From: Streptomyces sp. MST-110588
GTDB taxonomy: Bacteria; Actinomycetota; Actinomycetes; Streptomycetales; Streptomycetaceae
Assembly (NCBI RefSeq): GCF_022695595.1
Contig: NZ_CP074380.1
Location: forward strand, 1,488,001-1,552,000
Length of the DNA: 64,000 bases
Direction: 5' to 3'
Under the pieces are notes generated by a model. The model saw nothing but the letters and a program-made list of their open reading frames with translations, was not told the DNA's origin and ran no database searches. Positions 25,240 through 34,205 of this stretch are shown here, one piece after another (position 1 is the stretch's first letter; the number at the start of each line of letters is the position of its first letter). Both the position numbers and the translations under genes were made by a program.

Positions 25240-26277
25240 TCAGGCCCAGGTCTGCCGCTGGAGCCACAGGTTCCGGGGCGCGCCGGAGCCCTGGGTGAAG
25301 ACGTACAGCAGCCCGTCGCGGTTGGCGATGACCGGGCTGACGTCGGCGTCGCCGATGACGCCGGCCAGGCTCTGGAAGTGGCCGTACGCGGAGTCGTTCT
25401 CCTGGTTCTGCACCGCCACCCACAGGGCCTTGTCACTGCCCTTGACGATGACGTTGACCCGGCCGTCCAGCCCGAGGGCGGCCGTGGGGCGGTTGATGAT
25501 CTGGCCGCGGAGCGAGACGGAGGTGTGGAAGCGGTCGTAGTCGTCCTGCTGTCCGACGCGCCAGGCGGAGCCGTCGGAGCCGCGGTAGAAGATCTGGACC
25601 CGGCCGGCCGCGTCCGCGACGACTGTCGGGCGGGTGGTGACGCCGGTGGTCTCCTGCTGGAAGGACTCCCACGCGTCGGGGTCGCTCGCCACCTTCTGCT
25701 GGATGGTGTGGAGGGTGTCGTTGCCGCCCTTGACCGCGACCACGATCCGGCCGGAGCCGTCCAGGACGGGCGAGGGGGTCGCGTGGATGGTGCCGCCCAG
25801 GGACGCCGGGCCGGTGTACTGCTCGTACTGAAGTCCCTGGTTGCGGGTGTACCACAGGGCGCCGTCGGAGCCGCGGAAGAAGACCTGGATGCGGCCGTCG
25901 GCGTTGAACGCGGCGGCCGGGTCGCCGCCGATGTTCGTCACGATGCGCTTGGGGGTGTCGAAGCCGCCGTTGACGACGGACTGGGTGATGACTTCCAGGT
26001 GGTTGTCGGGCGTACGGTAGTAGACGCGGATCTTACCGTCCCTGCCGAGGACCGCGCTGGGCACACCGGCGATGTTGGCGCCCTCGTGCTTGAGGTAGCT
26101 GCTGTTCCAGGAGCCGTCGCGCTTCTCCCACTTGCTGTAGAGGCCGTTGCTGCCGCCCTGTACGAAGACCTGCACGCGGTTGTCGGCGTTGAGCACCGGG
26201 GCGGGCTCGGCGAAGATGCCGCCCTCCAGGTTGATCCAGGTGCCCCAGTTGACGCCGGGCGTGGTGGAGACGGGCAT
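25240..26277 (-). CDS. PLL-like beta-propeller (lectin-type) protein
   Basis: 345 residues consisting wholly of about seven imperfect repeats of 45-50 residues. Each has a GG-x-I/F-x-(A/T)-x-P-x-x-(V/A)-x-(N/G)-x-D-G-R-(V/I)-x-V-F-(V/F)-(R/Q)-G pattern, for example GRIQVFFRGSDGALWYTRNQ and GRVQIFYRGSDGSAWRVGQQ. This is the seven-bladed fold of Photorhabdus PLL/PHL lectins and related sialidase-like propellers. No signal peptide is present and the start ATG (26275-26277, after GAGG) is at the first blade. No catalytic motif is seen; fucose- or glycan-binding or a structural role is inferred. Upstream is a 13-bp tandem repeat. Confidence 0.8.
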   Translation of the reverse strand: MPVSTTPGVNWGTWINLEGGIFAEPAPVLNADNRVQVFVQGGSNGLYSKWEKRDGSWNSSYLKHEGANIAGVPSAVLGRDGKIRVYYRTPDNHLEVITQSVVNGGFDTPKRIVTNIGGDPAAAFNADGRIQVFFRGSDGALWYTRNQGLQYEQYTGPASLGGTIHATPSPVLDGSGRIVVAVKGGNDTLHTIQQKVASDPDAWESFQQETTGVTTRPTVVADAAGRVQIFYRGSDGSAWRVGQQDDYDRFHTSVSLRGQIINRPTAALGLDGRVNVIVKGSDKALWVAVQNQENDSAYGHFQSLAGVIGDADVSPVIANRDGLLYVFTQGSGAPRNLWLQRQTWA

Positions 26278-26298
26278 GAGAACTCCTCGCTCAGGAAT

Positions 26299-26376
26299 GG
26301 GTTTCTCCGACGGGTTTCTCTGACAGGTTTCTCTGACGGGCTTGCCTGATGGGCCTGTCTGACGGGCCTGTCTGTC
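26299..26376. repeat. Six 13-bp tandem repeats before the propeller gene
   Basis: Copies of GGGTTTCTCTGAC occur head to tail six times with 0-5 mismatches, starting 21 bp upstream of the ATG. Since 13 is not a multiple of three, the array is not coding. It lies in the 5' untranslated/promoter region, so its copy number could affect expression. The remaining upstream interval to 26556 shows no gene. Confidence 0.8.
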
Positions 26377-26556
26377 GCGCCTGGTTTTCTTCTCGCGCCG
26401 GGATTTCTCCTCGCGCGGACCACAACGTAGACAGTGCCGCCGGGGTGCCCAGCGGGCCGGGGACTTTGGCCGGATGGTCCGTACCCCGCCACGCGTGTCG
26501 GCCACCGGCTCGTCCCGGTCCGTTCCGGCCGTCTCCCCCGGCCCGCGCCGCCCGCT

Positions 26557-27390
26557 TCAGTGCCGCCGCCCGCCGCCCGGCCCGGGGAAGAAGTCCCGGA
26601 CCCGGTGACGGGAACGGGAGCGGGCACGGGCGGGGGCGTCCCGGCCGAAGTCCTCCTCGCCGCCGTCCGGGTTGTTCAGCACCGTCCAGCTCACCGCGCT
26701 GACCGCGGGCTCCAGCGACAGTCTGCTCACGGCCTCTTCCAGGAGGCTGTCGTCACGGCGGTCGGTGGTCAGCTCCGCGGCGACCGTCACCTGCTCCGGT
26801 GCCTCGCCGTGGGCGCCCGCGTCCCGGCTGTGCACGGCCCGCAGCCGGAAGCCGGGCCGGCTGACGGCCTGGACCACCAGCGCCCGGATGTGTGCCTCTT
26901 CGGGCTCGGTGCACACCGCCTCGAAGTAGTAGTCGGTGGCGACCTCGGCGCCGCCCCCGGGCTCCCGGTCCAGCCGCCGGCCCAGCGGTCGCAGCACCAG
27001 GTTCGCGCCGACCACACCTGCCGTGCCCAGCGCCGCGACCGCGTACAGGCCGGTGCCGGCGAGCGCTCCGACGGCGGCCGAACACCACAGTGTGGCGGCG
27101 GTGTTCAGGCCGCGTACGTTCAGACCGTCGCGCATGATGACGCCGGCGCCCAGGAAGCCGATGCCGGAGACGATCTGCGCGGCCACGCGTGAGCCGTCGT
27201 AGCCGGTGGTGCTCGTGGCGGCGGCGAAGCCGTACTGCGACAGCAGCACGAACAGCGCGGACCCGGCGGCGACCAGCGCGTTCGTCCGCAGTCCGGCCAT
27301 CCGGGCGCGCCACTGGCGCTCCAGGCCGATGACCGCCCCGAAACCGAGTCCGGCGGCGATGTTGCCCGCCAGGTGCCACTCGTTCACCAT
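26557..27390 (-). CDS. MgtC/SapB family membrane protein
   Basis: 277 residues. The N-terminal half has the conserved MgtC membrane region: AGLGFGAVIGLERQWRARMA, GLRTNALVAAGSALFVLLSQ, VAAQIVSGIGFLGAGVIMRD, VRGLNTAATLWCSAAVGALA, GTGLYAVAALGTAGVVGANL, about five helices. The C-terminal cytosolic part is ACT-like (YYFEAVCTEPEEAHIRALVV, AVSWTVLNNPDG) with a basic tail (ARSRSRHRVRDF). Members relate to Mg2+-limitation survival and P-type ATPase control rather than direct transport. The ATG at 27388-27390 was chosen at the first helix. It is divergent from the EEP gene, with 293 bp between. Confidence 0.87.
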   Translation of the reverse strand: MVNEWHLAGNIAAGLGFGAVIGLERQWRARMAGLRTNALVAAGSALFVLLSQYGFAAATSTTGYDGSRVAAQIVSGIGFLGAGVIMRDGLNVRGLNTAATLWCSAAVGALAGTGLYAVAALGTAGVVGANLVLRPLGRRLDREPGGGAEVATDYYFEAVCTEPEEAHIRALVVQAVSRPGFRLRAVHSRDAGAHGEAPEQVTVAAELTTDRRDDSLLEEAVSRLSLEPAVSAVSWTVLNNPDGGEEDFGRDAPARARSRSRHRVRDFFPGPGGGRRH

Positions 27391-27683
27391 GGTCCGCTCT
27401 CTTCGTCCCGGTCCTCGTCCGTACGGGTGTGCTCGTCCGTACCGGCGGCCTCGCTTCGTTCCGGCCGCCTCGTTCTGTTCCAACCGCCTCGTCCGTACTG
27501 CGCTCCCCTCCTGTATCGGCCGTTACCGGTCAGGTGTTGAATCGGCGGGGCCCGTCGCCTGGTCCGTCCCTGTTCCGGCCAAGACCTCCCCATGAACGGG
27601 TACGACGGGTGTCGGCCGCCCGGCGCGGTCCGGCAGCATCGCCGCATGGCGACGGGGGCGGTGAACGAGCGACCGCGGCGGCG

Positions 27684-28697
27684 ATGGCCACGGGGGCGGT
27701 GGCCCTGGGGTCGGGGCGGTGGCCGCGTAGGTCGGGGCGGGGGCTCCGGCGGCGGCCGGTGGCGTGGTGTGCGGGTGCGCTGCTGGCCGGCGTGAGCCTG
27801 CCGCTGGCCTTCCGGGCCGCGGGCTGCGACGGCATCACGCCCGTCCCCCAGCTCCTGGCCTTCCTGCCCTGGCTGGCGGTGCCGGCCGGGCTCGCCCTGC
27901 TGCTGGCCTTCGCCGCCCGCTGGCGGACCGGCTGCGCCTGGGCGGCCGGGGCGCTGCTGGTCACCGCCGCCTTCATCCGTCCGTACGGGGCCGAGCCGCC
28001 CGCGGCACACGGGCCCGCCGTGGCCACGCTGCGCGTGCTGAGCGCGAACCTGGAGTTCGGCCGGGCCACCGGCGGACTGCTGGAGGTGCTGCGGCGGGAG
28101 CGGCCGGACCTGGTGTCCCTCCAGGAATGCGATCCGGTGCGGTGCGCCGCCGCGGTGGGCTCCGCCGAGGTCCGGGCCGCCTATCCGTACCGGATCTCCG
28201 CCGGTGACGGTGCCGCCCAGGGCTCCGCGATCCTCAGCAGACATCCGCTCGTCCCCGACGGCGAGGTGGCCGGCGAACTGGCGATGCCCCGGGCCCAGGT
28301 CACCGTCCGCGGCCACCGGCTGCGCTTCCAGGTCGCCCACCCCATGCCGCCGCTGCCCGGCACGCTGGACACCTGGCGTGCCGAACTGGGCCGGCTGCGC
28401 GGCCTGGCCGCACGGCACGACGGCCGGCCCCTGGTCATCGCGGGTGACTTCAACGCCTCACAGGACCACGCCGCCTTCCGCGCCCTGCTCGACACCGGTC
28501 TGCGGGACAGTGCCCGGGCGGTGGGCAGTGCCCGTACGCCTTCCTGGCCGGCGGGCACCGCGCCACCGCTGGGCGCACAGATCGATCATGTGCTGGCCGG
28601 TGACGCGCTGCGGCCGTGCGCCGCCCGCTTCCTGGACCTGCCGGACACCGACCACCGCGCCCTGCTCGTCCGGCTCACCCTGTATGCGGGGCACTGA
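27684..28697 (+). CDS. Membrane-anchored endonuclease/exonuclease/phosphatase family protein
   Basis: About 337 residues from the ATG at 27684; a longer frame upstream is possible and the start is uncertain. The basic N-terminus leads to two or three hydrophobic helices (VAWCAGALLAGVSLPLAF, LLAFLPWLAVPAGLALLLAF, AAGALLVTAAFI). The EEP catalytic domain follows: LRVLSANLEFGRATGGLLEV (Asn), PDLVSLQECDP (metal Glu), VIAGDFNASQDHAAFRALLD (Asp, Asn), QIDHVLAG and DLPDTDHRALLVRLTL (catalytic Asp-His). Likely extracytoplasmic phosphodiesterase or nuclease. Downstream 28698-28817 is a CTGTCCGCGTCCGC tandem repeat. Confidence 0.82.
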   Translation: MATGAVALGSGRWPRRSGRGLRRRPVAWCAGALLAGVSLPLAFRAAGCDGITPVPQLLAFLPWLAVPAGLALLLAFAARWRTGCAWAAGALLVTAAFIRPYGAEPPAAHGPAVATLRVLSANLEFGRATGGLLEVLRRERPDLVSLQECDPVRCAAAVGSAEVRAAYPYRISAGDGAAQGSAILSRHPLVPDGEVAGELAMPRAQVTVRGHRLRFQVAHPMPPLPGTLDTWRAELGRLRGLAARHDGRPLVIAGDFNASQDHAAFRALLDTGLRDSARAVGSARTPSWPAGTAPPLGAQIDHVLAGDALRPCAARFLDLPDTDHRALLVRLTLYAGH

Positions 28698-28817
28698 CCG
28701 GCTCACCCCGCACTCAGGGCGCCGGGAGGCCGGGCGCCGCGTCCGCGTCCCTGTCCGCGTCCGCCGTCCCTGTCCGCGTCCGCACCCTGTCCGCGTCCGC
28801 GTTCACGCCGGGCGCGG

Positions 28818-29270
28818 TCACTGCGTGCGGGCGTCGTACGCGGCGCGCGCGGTGGCGATCTCGTTCTGGTGCTCCTCCGTCCATGTCACCAGCGACTGGA
28901 TGGTGTCGTGCAGCGTGGCGCCGAGCGGCGTGAGGGCGTAGTCCACGCGCGGCGGGACGACGGGGTGCACGGTGCGGCGTACGAGCCCGTCACGTTCGAG
29001 CTGACGCAGCGTCACGGTCAGCATGCGCTGGCTGATGCCGTCGACCTCGCGCCGCAGTTCGGTGAAGCGCAGGGTGCGCCGGTCCAGGAGGGCGATGACC
29101 AGCAGCGACCACTTGTCGGCGACCCGGTCCAGGATCTGCCGGACCTCACAGCCCTCCCGTACGTCCCACTGCCGCGCGTCGTAGTCGTAGTCGCACGGTT
29201 CTTCCGGCGCCCCGGCGGGCGCCATGGTTCCCGTGGAGTGAGCCGGTGACTTCAAAGTGCCTTCTTCCAT
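28818..29270 (-). CDS. HxlR-family transcriptional regulator
   Basis: 150 residues. A winged helix of the HxlR type: CEVRQILDRVADKWSLLVIA, LLDRRTLRFTELRREVDGIS, QRMLTVTLRQLERDGLVRRT and VPPRVDYALTPLGATLHD. The conserved Cys near residue 41 is the usual redox-sensitive position in QorR/HypR relatives. Divergent from an MFS exporter, with palindromes between them; it probably represses that gene. The start at 29270 (ATG after AGGAGG) is well supported; an internal ATG lies 15 codons later. Confidence 0.9.
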   Translation of the reverse strand: MEEGTLKSPAHSTGTMAPAGAPEEPCDYDYDARQWDVREGCEVRQILDRVADKWSLLVIALLDRRTLRFTELRREVDGISQRMLTVTLRQLERDGLVRRTVHPVVPPRVDYALTPLGATLHDTIQSLVTWTEEHQNEIATARAAYDARTQ

Positions 29271-29294
29271 ACCTCCTCACAGTGCCGCAGGATG

Positions 29295-29337
29295 CGGTCG
29301 GTAACAAGAGGGAACCGACCGACGGTTCAGGAACCGT
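29295..29337. promoter_or_regulatory. Adjacent inverted repeats in the HxlR/MFS divergent region
   Basis: Two abutting palindromes: CGGTCGGT (29295-29302) with ACCGACCG (29314-29321), and ACGGTTC (29322-29328) with GAACCGT (29331-29337). Both are perfect. Their position between a regulator and its divergent exporter makes them the likely HxlR operators. Confidence 0.65.
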
Positions 29338-29394
29338 CCAGGCCAGGCCGACGGAATCTTCCCCTCCGCCTTCCCGTTCGCGAGGAGCACTGTC

Positions 29395-31038
29395 ATGCCC
29401 ACATCATCTACCTCTGAACCCACCCCTGATCCCACCCCTGATCCCGCACCCGAACCCACACCACACCGGATGAGCCCGCGCGCCTGGGGCATCCTCCTGG
29501 TGCTGTGCGGAGCGGTCTTCCTGGAGGGCATCGACATCGCGATGCTGAATGTGGCACTGCCCTCCATCCGCGCCGACCTGGGCCTGTCCACCGGCAGCCT
29601 CCAGTGGGTGATGAGCGCGTACGTCCTGGGCTACGGCGGTTTCATGCTGCTGGGCGGGCGCGCCGCCGACCTGTTCGGACGCCGCCGGATGTTCCTGGCC
29701 CCGCTGGCGGTCTTCCTGGTCTTCTCGGGCCTCGGCGGGTTCGCGACCGAGGGGTGGGTACTGGTCCTCGCCCGTTTCGTGACGGGGGTGTGTGCCGCGT
29801 TCATGACGCCCGCCGGCCTGTCCGTCATCACCACGGGCTTCCCGGAGGGCCCGCAGCGCAACAAGGCGCTCCTGATCTACTCGGGCACCGGAGGCGGCGG
29901 CTTCTCGGCCGGTCTGATCGTCGGCGGTCTGCTGACGTCGGTGGACTGGCGCTGGGCCTTCTTCGCCCCGGTCGCCCTGTCGGCCGTCATCCTGGCCTTC
30001 GGACTGCCGCTCATCCCCCGGCCACGGGAGGCGCGGCCGGCCAGGGGCGGCGTGGACCTGCCCGGAGCGCTCACCGTCACCGGGGCGATCCTGCTGCTCG
30101 CGCTGACGGTGGAGCGGGCCGGCCACGCCCCCGCGCTCCAGACCCTGGGCGCCCTCGCCGTCTCCCTCGCCCTGTTCGCCGCGTTCGTGGCCATCGAGCG
30201 CCGGTCCGCCGCCCCGCTGGTGCGGCTGGGCATCCTGCGTACGGGCTCCCTGCTGCGTGCCAACCTCGTGGCGCTGCTGTTCACCGCCGGATTCTTCGGT
30301 TTCCAGTTCGTCGCGGTGCTCTACCTGCGGGAGCTGCGCGGCTGGTCGACGCTCCAGACGAGCTTCGCGCTGCTGGCGGTGGGCGTCGACGCGGTGCTCG
30401 CCCCGACCGTCACGCCCCGGCTCGTACAGCGCTTCGGGAACGCGCGGGTGATCCTCGGCGGCCTGTCCCTGGCCGCCGTGGCCTACGCGCTGTTCCTGCC
30501 GGTCGGCGCGGACTGGACGTACCCGGCCATGTTCCCGAGCATGTTCCTGCTCGGCCTCTCCTTCGCCCTCGCCTACGGGCCGCTCACCATCGTGGCCACG
30601 GACGGCGTCAAGGAGGACGAACAGGGCCTGGCGGGCGGCCTGTTGTACACCTCCTTCCAGTTCGGCGCGGCACTCGGCCTGGCGTCGGTCACCGCGGTCG
30701 CCACGGGCGTCATCGGTGACGGCGGTGTGGGCGGTGCCGGTGGTGCCGGTGACGGCCGGTCGGCCGGAGAGATCCTCGCGGGCTACCGGGCGGCGCTGCT
30801 GGTACCGCTGGGTACGTCCCTACTGGGCCTGGTCATCGGCGCACTGGGGCTGCGCGGGCGCCGCAACCGCCTCGACGGGAACGACGGGAGCGATGGGAGC
30901 GATGGCACGAACGGGGCCGATGGGGCCGATGCGACCGATGGGGTCGTCGCGGTCGGCGGAACGGCGCAGGCCACCGTCACCGCGGACCCGGCCTCGGCGC
31001 GAACGTCCGCCCTCGCGCAGCCGTCGAACCGCGCGTAG
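29395..31038 (+). CDS. MFS drug exporter, DHA2 (14-helix) family
   Basis: 547 residues with about 14 hydrophobic helices. Motif C-like LDIA equivalent is LEGIDIAMLNVALPSI in helix 1, motif A is LLGGRAADLFGRRRMFL, and GTGGGGFSAGLIVGGLLT marks helix 5 (antiporter motif). Proton-driven drug efflux is inferred. The N-terminus is a Pro/Thr repeat (PTPDPTPDPAPEPTP), and the C-terminal 60 residues are a repeat of DGSDG and DGAD units followed by an Ala/Thr tail. The start ATG at 29395 follows AGGAG. Adjacent HxlR gene and operators suggest inducible expression. Confidence 0.92.
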   Translation: MPTSSTSEPTPDPTPDPAPEPTPHRMSPRAWGILLVLCGAVFLEGIDIAMLNVALPSIRADLGLSTGSLQWVMSAYVLGYGGFMLLGGRAADLFGRRRMFLAPLAVFLVFSGLGGFATEGWVLVLARFVTGVCAAFMTPAGLSVITTGFPEGPQRNKALLIYSGTGGGGFSAGLIVGGLLTSVDWRWAFFAPVALSAVILAFGLPLIPRPREARPARGGVDLPGALTVTGAILLLALTVERAGHAPALQTLGALAVSLALFAAFVAIERRSAAPLVRLGILRTGSLLRANLVALLFTAGFFGFQFVAVLYLRELRGWSTLQTSFALLAVGVDAVLAPTVTPRLVQRFGNARVILGGLSLAAVAYALFLPVGADWTYPAMFPSMFLLGLSFALAYGPLTIVATDGVKEDEQGLAGGLLYTSFQFGAALGLASVTAVATGVIGDGGVGGAGGAGDGRSAGEILAGYRAALLVPLGTSLLGLVIGALGLRGRRNRLDGNDGSDGSDGTNGADGADATDGVVAVGGTAQATVTADPASARTSALAQPSNRA

Positions 31039-31077
31039 CCGTCGCGCCGCGCGTAGCCGCCGGGCCGTTCCGGCGCG

Positions 31078-32424
31078 TCAGGCCACCGAGCCGATGCGCC
31101 GGACCGCCGGGGCCGCCGGGGCCGCCGCGTCGTGATGGATCGGGGTGTGGGCGCCGGTCAGCGGGACGCCGGTGCCACCGCGCCGGCTCGCGACGATCTC
31201 CGCCGCGATGGACAGCGCGGTCTCCTCTGGCGTACGGGCACCGAGGTCCAGGCCGATGGGCGAGTGCAGCCGGCCGAGTTCGGTCTCGGTGAGGCCGGCG
31301 GCACGCAGCCGTACGAGCCGGTCCTGGTGCGTACGGCGTGAGCCCATGGCGCCGACGTAGGCGACCGGCAGCCGCAGGGCCCGCTCCAGCAGCGGCACGT
31401 CGAACTTGGCGTCGTGGGTCAGGACGCACAGGACCGTACGGGAGTCCAGCTCCTGGGTGTCCAGGTAGCGGTGCGGCCAGTCGACCACGACCTCGTCGGC
31501 CTCGGGGAAGCGGGCGGCGGTGGCGAAGACCGGGCGGGCGTCGCAGACGGTGACGTGATGGCCGAGGAACTTGCCGGCCCGCACCAGCGCGGCGGCGAAG
31601 TCGACGGCCCCGAAAACAATCATGCGGGGTGCCGGGACCGAGGACTCCACGAGCAGGACGACGGGCTCGCCGCAGCGGCTGCCGCCGCCCGCCGCGCCGC
31701 CGGGCTCCCCCGGCCCTCCCGTTTCCCTGCGCCCTTGCGAGGTGAAGCCGGCGCCGATCTCCACGGTGGTGGTGCGGCCGGCGTCCAGCAGCGCGGCGGT
31801 CTCCCGGGCGGCGGTACGGTCCAGCTCGGGGTGGCCGCCCAGGCTGCCGGTGCTGCTGCCGTCGGGCCGTACGAGCAGGGCGCGGCCGAGCTGCGCGGCC
31901 GGTCCGCCGACGACCCGGGCCAGGGCCGCCGCCTCGCCGCCGGCCGCGGCGGCCAGCGCATGGGCGAGCGTCTCGTGGTGTCCGTCCGGCAGTCCGGGAA
32001 ACCGTCCCGCTCCGCCGTCCACGCGGACGCCCGCCCCTGCCTCCCGTACTCCTCCTGCCTCCCGTACTCCTCCTGCCTCCGGTTCCGCCCGTACCGCCCG
32101 TACCGGCCGTACCGCCCGTACCGGCGTGACGAGGACGTCGATCACACCGCCGCAGGTCAGCCCGACCGCGAAGGCGTCCTCGTCGCTGTACCCGAAGCGC
32201 TCCAGAACCGTTTCCCCGCTGCGCAGTGCCTCCTGGCACAGTTCGTACACCGCCCCCTCCACGCAGCCGCCGGAGACCGACCCGACCGCCGCTCCGTCGG
32301 CGTCCACGGCCAGCGCGGCACCGGGGCGGCGGGGCGCGCTGCCCCGTACGGCCACCACCGTGGCCACCGCGAAGTCGCGGCCCTGCCCGACCCACCGGTG
32401 CAGCTCCTCGGCGATGTCCAGCAT
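31078..32424 (-). CDS. xdhC: XdhC/CoxI family protein (molybdenum hydroxylase maturation)
   Basis: 448 residues. The N-terminal XdhC domain has VATVVAVRGSAPRRPGAALA, VGSVSGGCVEGAVYELCQEA and FAVGLTCGGVIDVLVTPV, with the conserved cysteines of this family. The C-terminal Rossmann domain has PRMIVFGAVDFAAALVRAGK, VLCVLTHDAKFDVPLLERAL, YVGAMGSRRTHQDRL and LGARTPEETALSIAAEIVA. XdhC inserts sulfurated Moco into xanthine dehydrogenase. Low-complexity RPVRAV and GGVREA repeats occupy the middle linker. The ATG at 32422-32424 follows AGGAG. It is encoded downstream of the purine permease and XDH subunits on the same strand. Confidence 0.92.
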   Translation of the reverse strand: MLDIAEELHRWVGQGRDFAVATVVAVRGSAPRRPGAALAVDADGAAVGSVSGGCVEGAVYELCQEALRSGETVLERFGYSDEDAFAVGLTCGGVIDVLVTPVRAVRPVRAVRAEPEAGGVREAGGVREAGAGVRVDGGAGRFPGLPDGHHETLAHALAAAAGGEAAALARVVGGPAAQLGRALLVRPDGSSTGSLGGHPELDRTAARETAALLDAGRTTTVEIGAGFTSQGRRETGGPGEPGGAAGGGSRCGEPVVLLVESSVPAPRMIVFGAVDFAAALVRAGKFLGHHVTVCDARPVFATAARFPEADEVVVDWPHRYLDTQELDSRTVLCVLTHDAKFDVPLLERALRLPVAYVGAMGSRRTHQDRLVRLRAAGLTETELGRLHSPIGLDLGARTPEETALSIAAEIVASRRGGTGVPLTGAHTPIHHDAAAPAAPAVRRIGSVA

Positions 32425-32469
32425 GTCGGTCTCCTAACGGACGGTCGGATCGGGCGCGGCGGTCGTGCG

Positions 32470-33987
32470 TTACTTGACGCCGAGCCAGTGCTCGATGGGG
32501 TGGAGGCAGAAGTAGACGAGGAAGACGGCGGTCAGCCCCCACATGAAGGCGCCGACCTCGCGCCACCGTCCCTGCGCCGCCTTGATGGCGCTGTAGGCGA
32601 TGACGCCCGCGCCGACACCGGCGGTGATGCTGTACGTGAACGGCATCAGGGCCATGGTCAGGAAGACCGGGACCGATACCGAGCGGTCACTCCAGTCGAC
32701 GTGCTTGGCGGTGCTCATCATCATCGAGCCGATCACGACCAGGGCCGCCGCCGCCACCTGGGCGGGCACGAGGCGGGTGAGGGGGGTGAAGAACAGACAG
32801 GCCGCGAAGAACAGGCCGGTGACCACCGAGGACAGTCCGGTACGGGCCCCCTCGCCGACGCCGCTCGCCGACTCGATGAACACGGTCTGCCCCGACGCGC
32901 CGGCCACGCCGCCGATCGCCCCGCCCGCGCCGTCGACGAACAGCGCCTTGGACAGGCCCGGCATCCGGCCCCGTTCGTCGGCCAGCCCGGCTTCCGTACC
33001 GACGCCGATGACGGTCGCCATGGCGTCGAAGAACCCGGCCAGCACCAGGGTGAAGACGATCAGGCCCACGCTCAGCGCGCCGATCCGCTCCCAGCCGCCG
33101 AACTCGACCTGCCCGAAGAGCCCGAAGTCGGGGGCGGCGACCGCGCTGCCGTGCAGTGCCGGGGCCACGCCGCCCCAGTCCTTGTCGGTGAGAGCGCCGG
33201 CCTTGCTGACGGTGACGGCCAGCAGCGTGCCGGCGGCGATGCCGATGAGGATGGCGCCGGGCACCTTCCGGGCCTGGAGCATGAAGATCAGCAGCAGGGT
33301 GACGCAGAAGAACAGGACGGGCCAGCCGGCCAGTTCACCGCCCGGTCCGAGCTGTACGGGTCCGCCGCCGCCCTTGCCGACGAACCCCGCCTTCACCAGC
33401 CCGAGCAGGGCGACGAACATGCCGATGCCCATGGTGATCGCGTGCTTGAGCGCCGGCGGGATGGCGTTCATGACCCGCTCGCGCAGGCCGGTGACCACCA
33501 GGAGCATGATGACGGCGCCGTAGACCACGCACATCCCCATGGCCTGCGGCCATGTCATGTGCGGGACGACCTGTGCGGTCAGGGCGGCCGAGACGTTCAG
33601 TCCGGCGGCCAGGGCGAGCGGCACCTTCCCGAAGAAGCCCATGAGCAGGGTGGTGAGCGCCGCCGCGAAGGCCGTCGCGGTCACCACGCCGCTCGGGGCC
33701 AGGGCGTTGCCGTCCACGTCGGGGGTGGCGAGGATCAAGGGGTTGAGCAGGAGGATGTAGCACATCGCCATGAAGGTGGTGATGCCGCCGCGTACCTCCC
33801 GGGCGACCGTCGACCCCCTGTCGGATATGTGGAAGTAGCGGTCGAGCCAGGACCGGCCGGCGGGCGGACGCGAGCCCGCGCCCGCGTCCTGCGCCGTGGT
33901 CGCCGTGGTCGCCGGATGAGCCGCCGGTACCGGGGCCGGGTGCCCGGTGGCCGCCGTGGCGTCCGGCTCGATGGACTGCTGGGTCAT
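32470..33987 (-). CDS. NCS2/AzgA-type purine permease
   Basis: 505 residues with about 12 to 14 helices. The N-terminal cytosolic leader (60 residues, Ala/Thr-rich) is followed by the AzgA-like SWLDRYFHISDRGSTVAREV then RGGITTFMAMCYILLLNPLI, FGKVPLALAAGLNVSAALTA, and helix 8-10 blocks VFTLVLAGFFDAMATVIGVG and FVDGAGGAIGGVAGASGQTV with FIESASGVGEGARTGLSSVV. These are diagnostic of guanine/hypoxanthine:H+ symporters. The ATG at 33985-33987 follows GGGAG. Located between xdhC and the XDH structural genes, it probably imports the substrate of that pathway. Confidence 0.93.
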   Translation of the reverse strand: MTQQSIEPDATAATGHPAPVPAAHPATTATTAQDAGAGSRPPAGRSWLDRYFHISDRGSTVAREVRGGITTFMAMCYILLLNPLILATPDVDGNALAPSGVVTATAFAAALTTLLMGFFGKVPLALAAGLNVSAALTAQVVPHMTWPQAMGMCVVYGAVIMLLVVTGLRERVMNAIPPALKHAITMGIGMFVALLGLVKAGFVGKGGGGPVQLGPGGELAGWPVLFFCVTLLLIFMLQARKVPGAILIGIAAGTLLAVTVSKAGALTDKDWGGVAPALHGSAVAAPDFGLFGQVEFGGWERIGALSVGLIVFTLVLAGFFDAMATVIGVGTEAGLADERGRMPGLSKALFVDGAGGAIGGVAGASGQTVFIESASGVGEGARTGLSSVVTGLFFAACLFFTPLTRLVPAQVAAAALVVIGSMMMSTAKHVDWSDRSVSVPVFLTMALMPFTYSITAGVGAGVIAYSAIKAAQGRWREVGAFMWGLTAVFLVYFCLHPIEHWLGVK

Positions 33988-34144
33988 GGTGCCTGACTCC
34001 CAAGGTTCATAGGGGCACTCGCATCACGCTGCGAGATTTGGGATGGAATTTCGGCTGCACGACCCGGGGGACGGCCCGAGACGGACGGGGTGTTCGCTTC
34101 TGGTGGTCTCTCGGAGGGTGGTTCGCGATACGGAAGGTGGACAC

Positions 34145-34184
34145 GGGGTTACGGGGCTGCGGGGTTACGGGGTTACGGGGTTAC
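34145..34184. repeat. Five 8-bp tandem repeats between the permease and XDH genes
   Basis: GGGGTTAC is repeated five times head to tail (the second copy is GGGGCTGC). The array lies 21 bp past the XDH large-subunit stop. The rest of 33988-34205 holds no gene and contains the permease ribosome site. Confidence 0.85.
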
Positions 34185-34205
34185 GGGAGGCGGATACGGA
34201 CGTCC

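Noticed and set aside
34145..34184. CRISPR-like array
   Set aside because: Units are 8 bp without spacers and no cas genes are present; the same applies to the other short arrays in the window.
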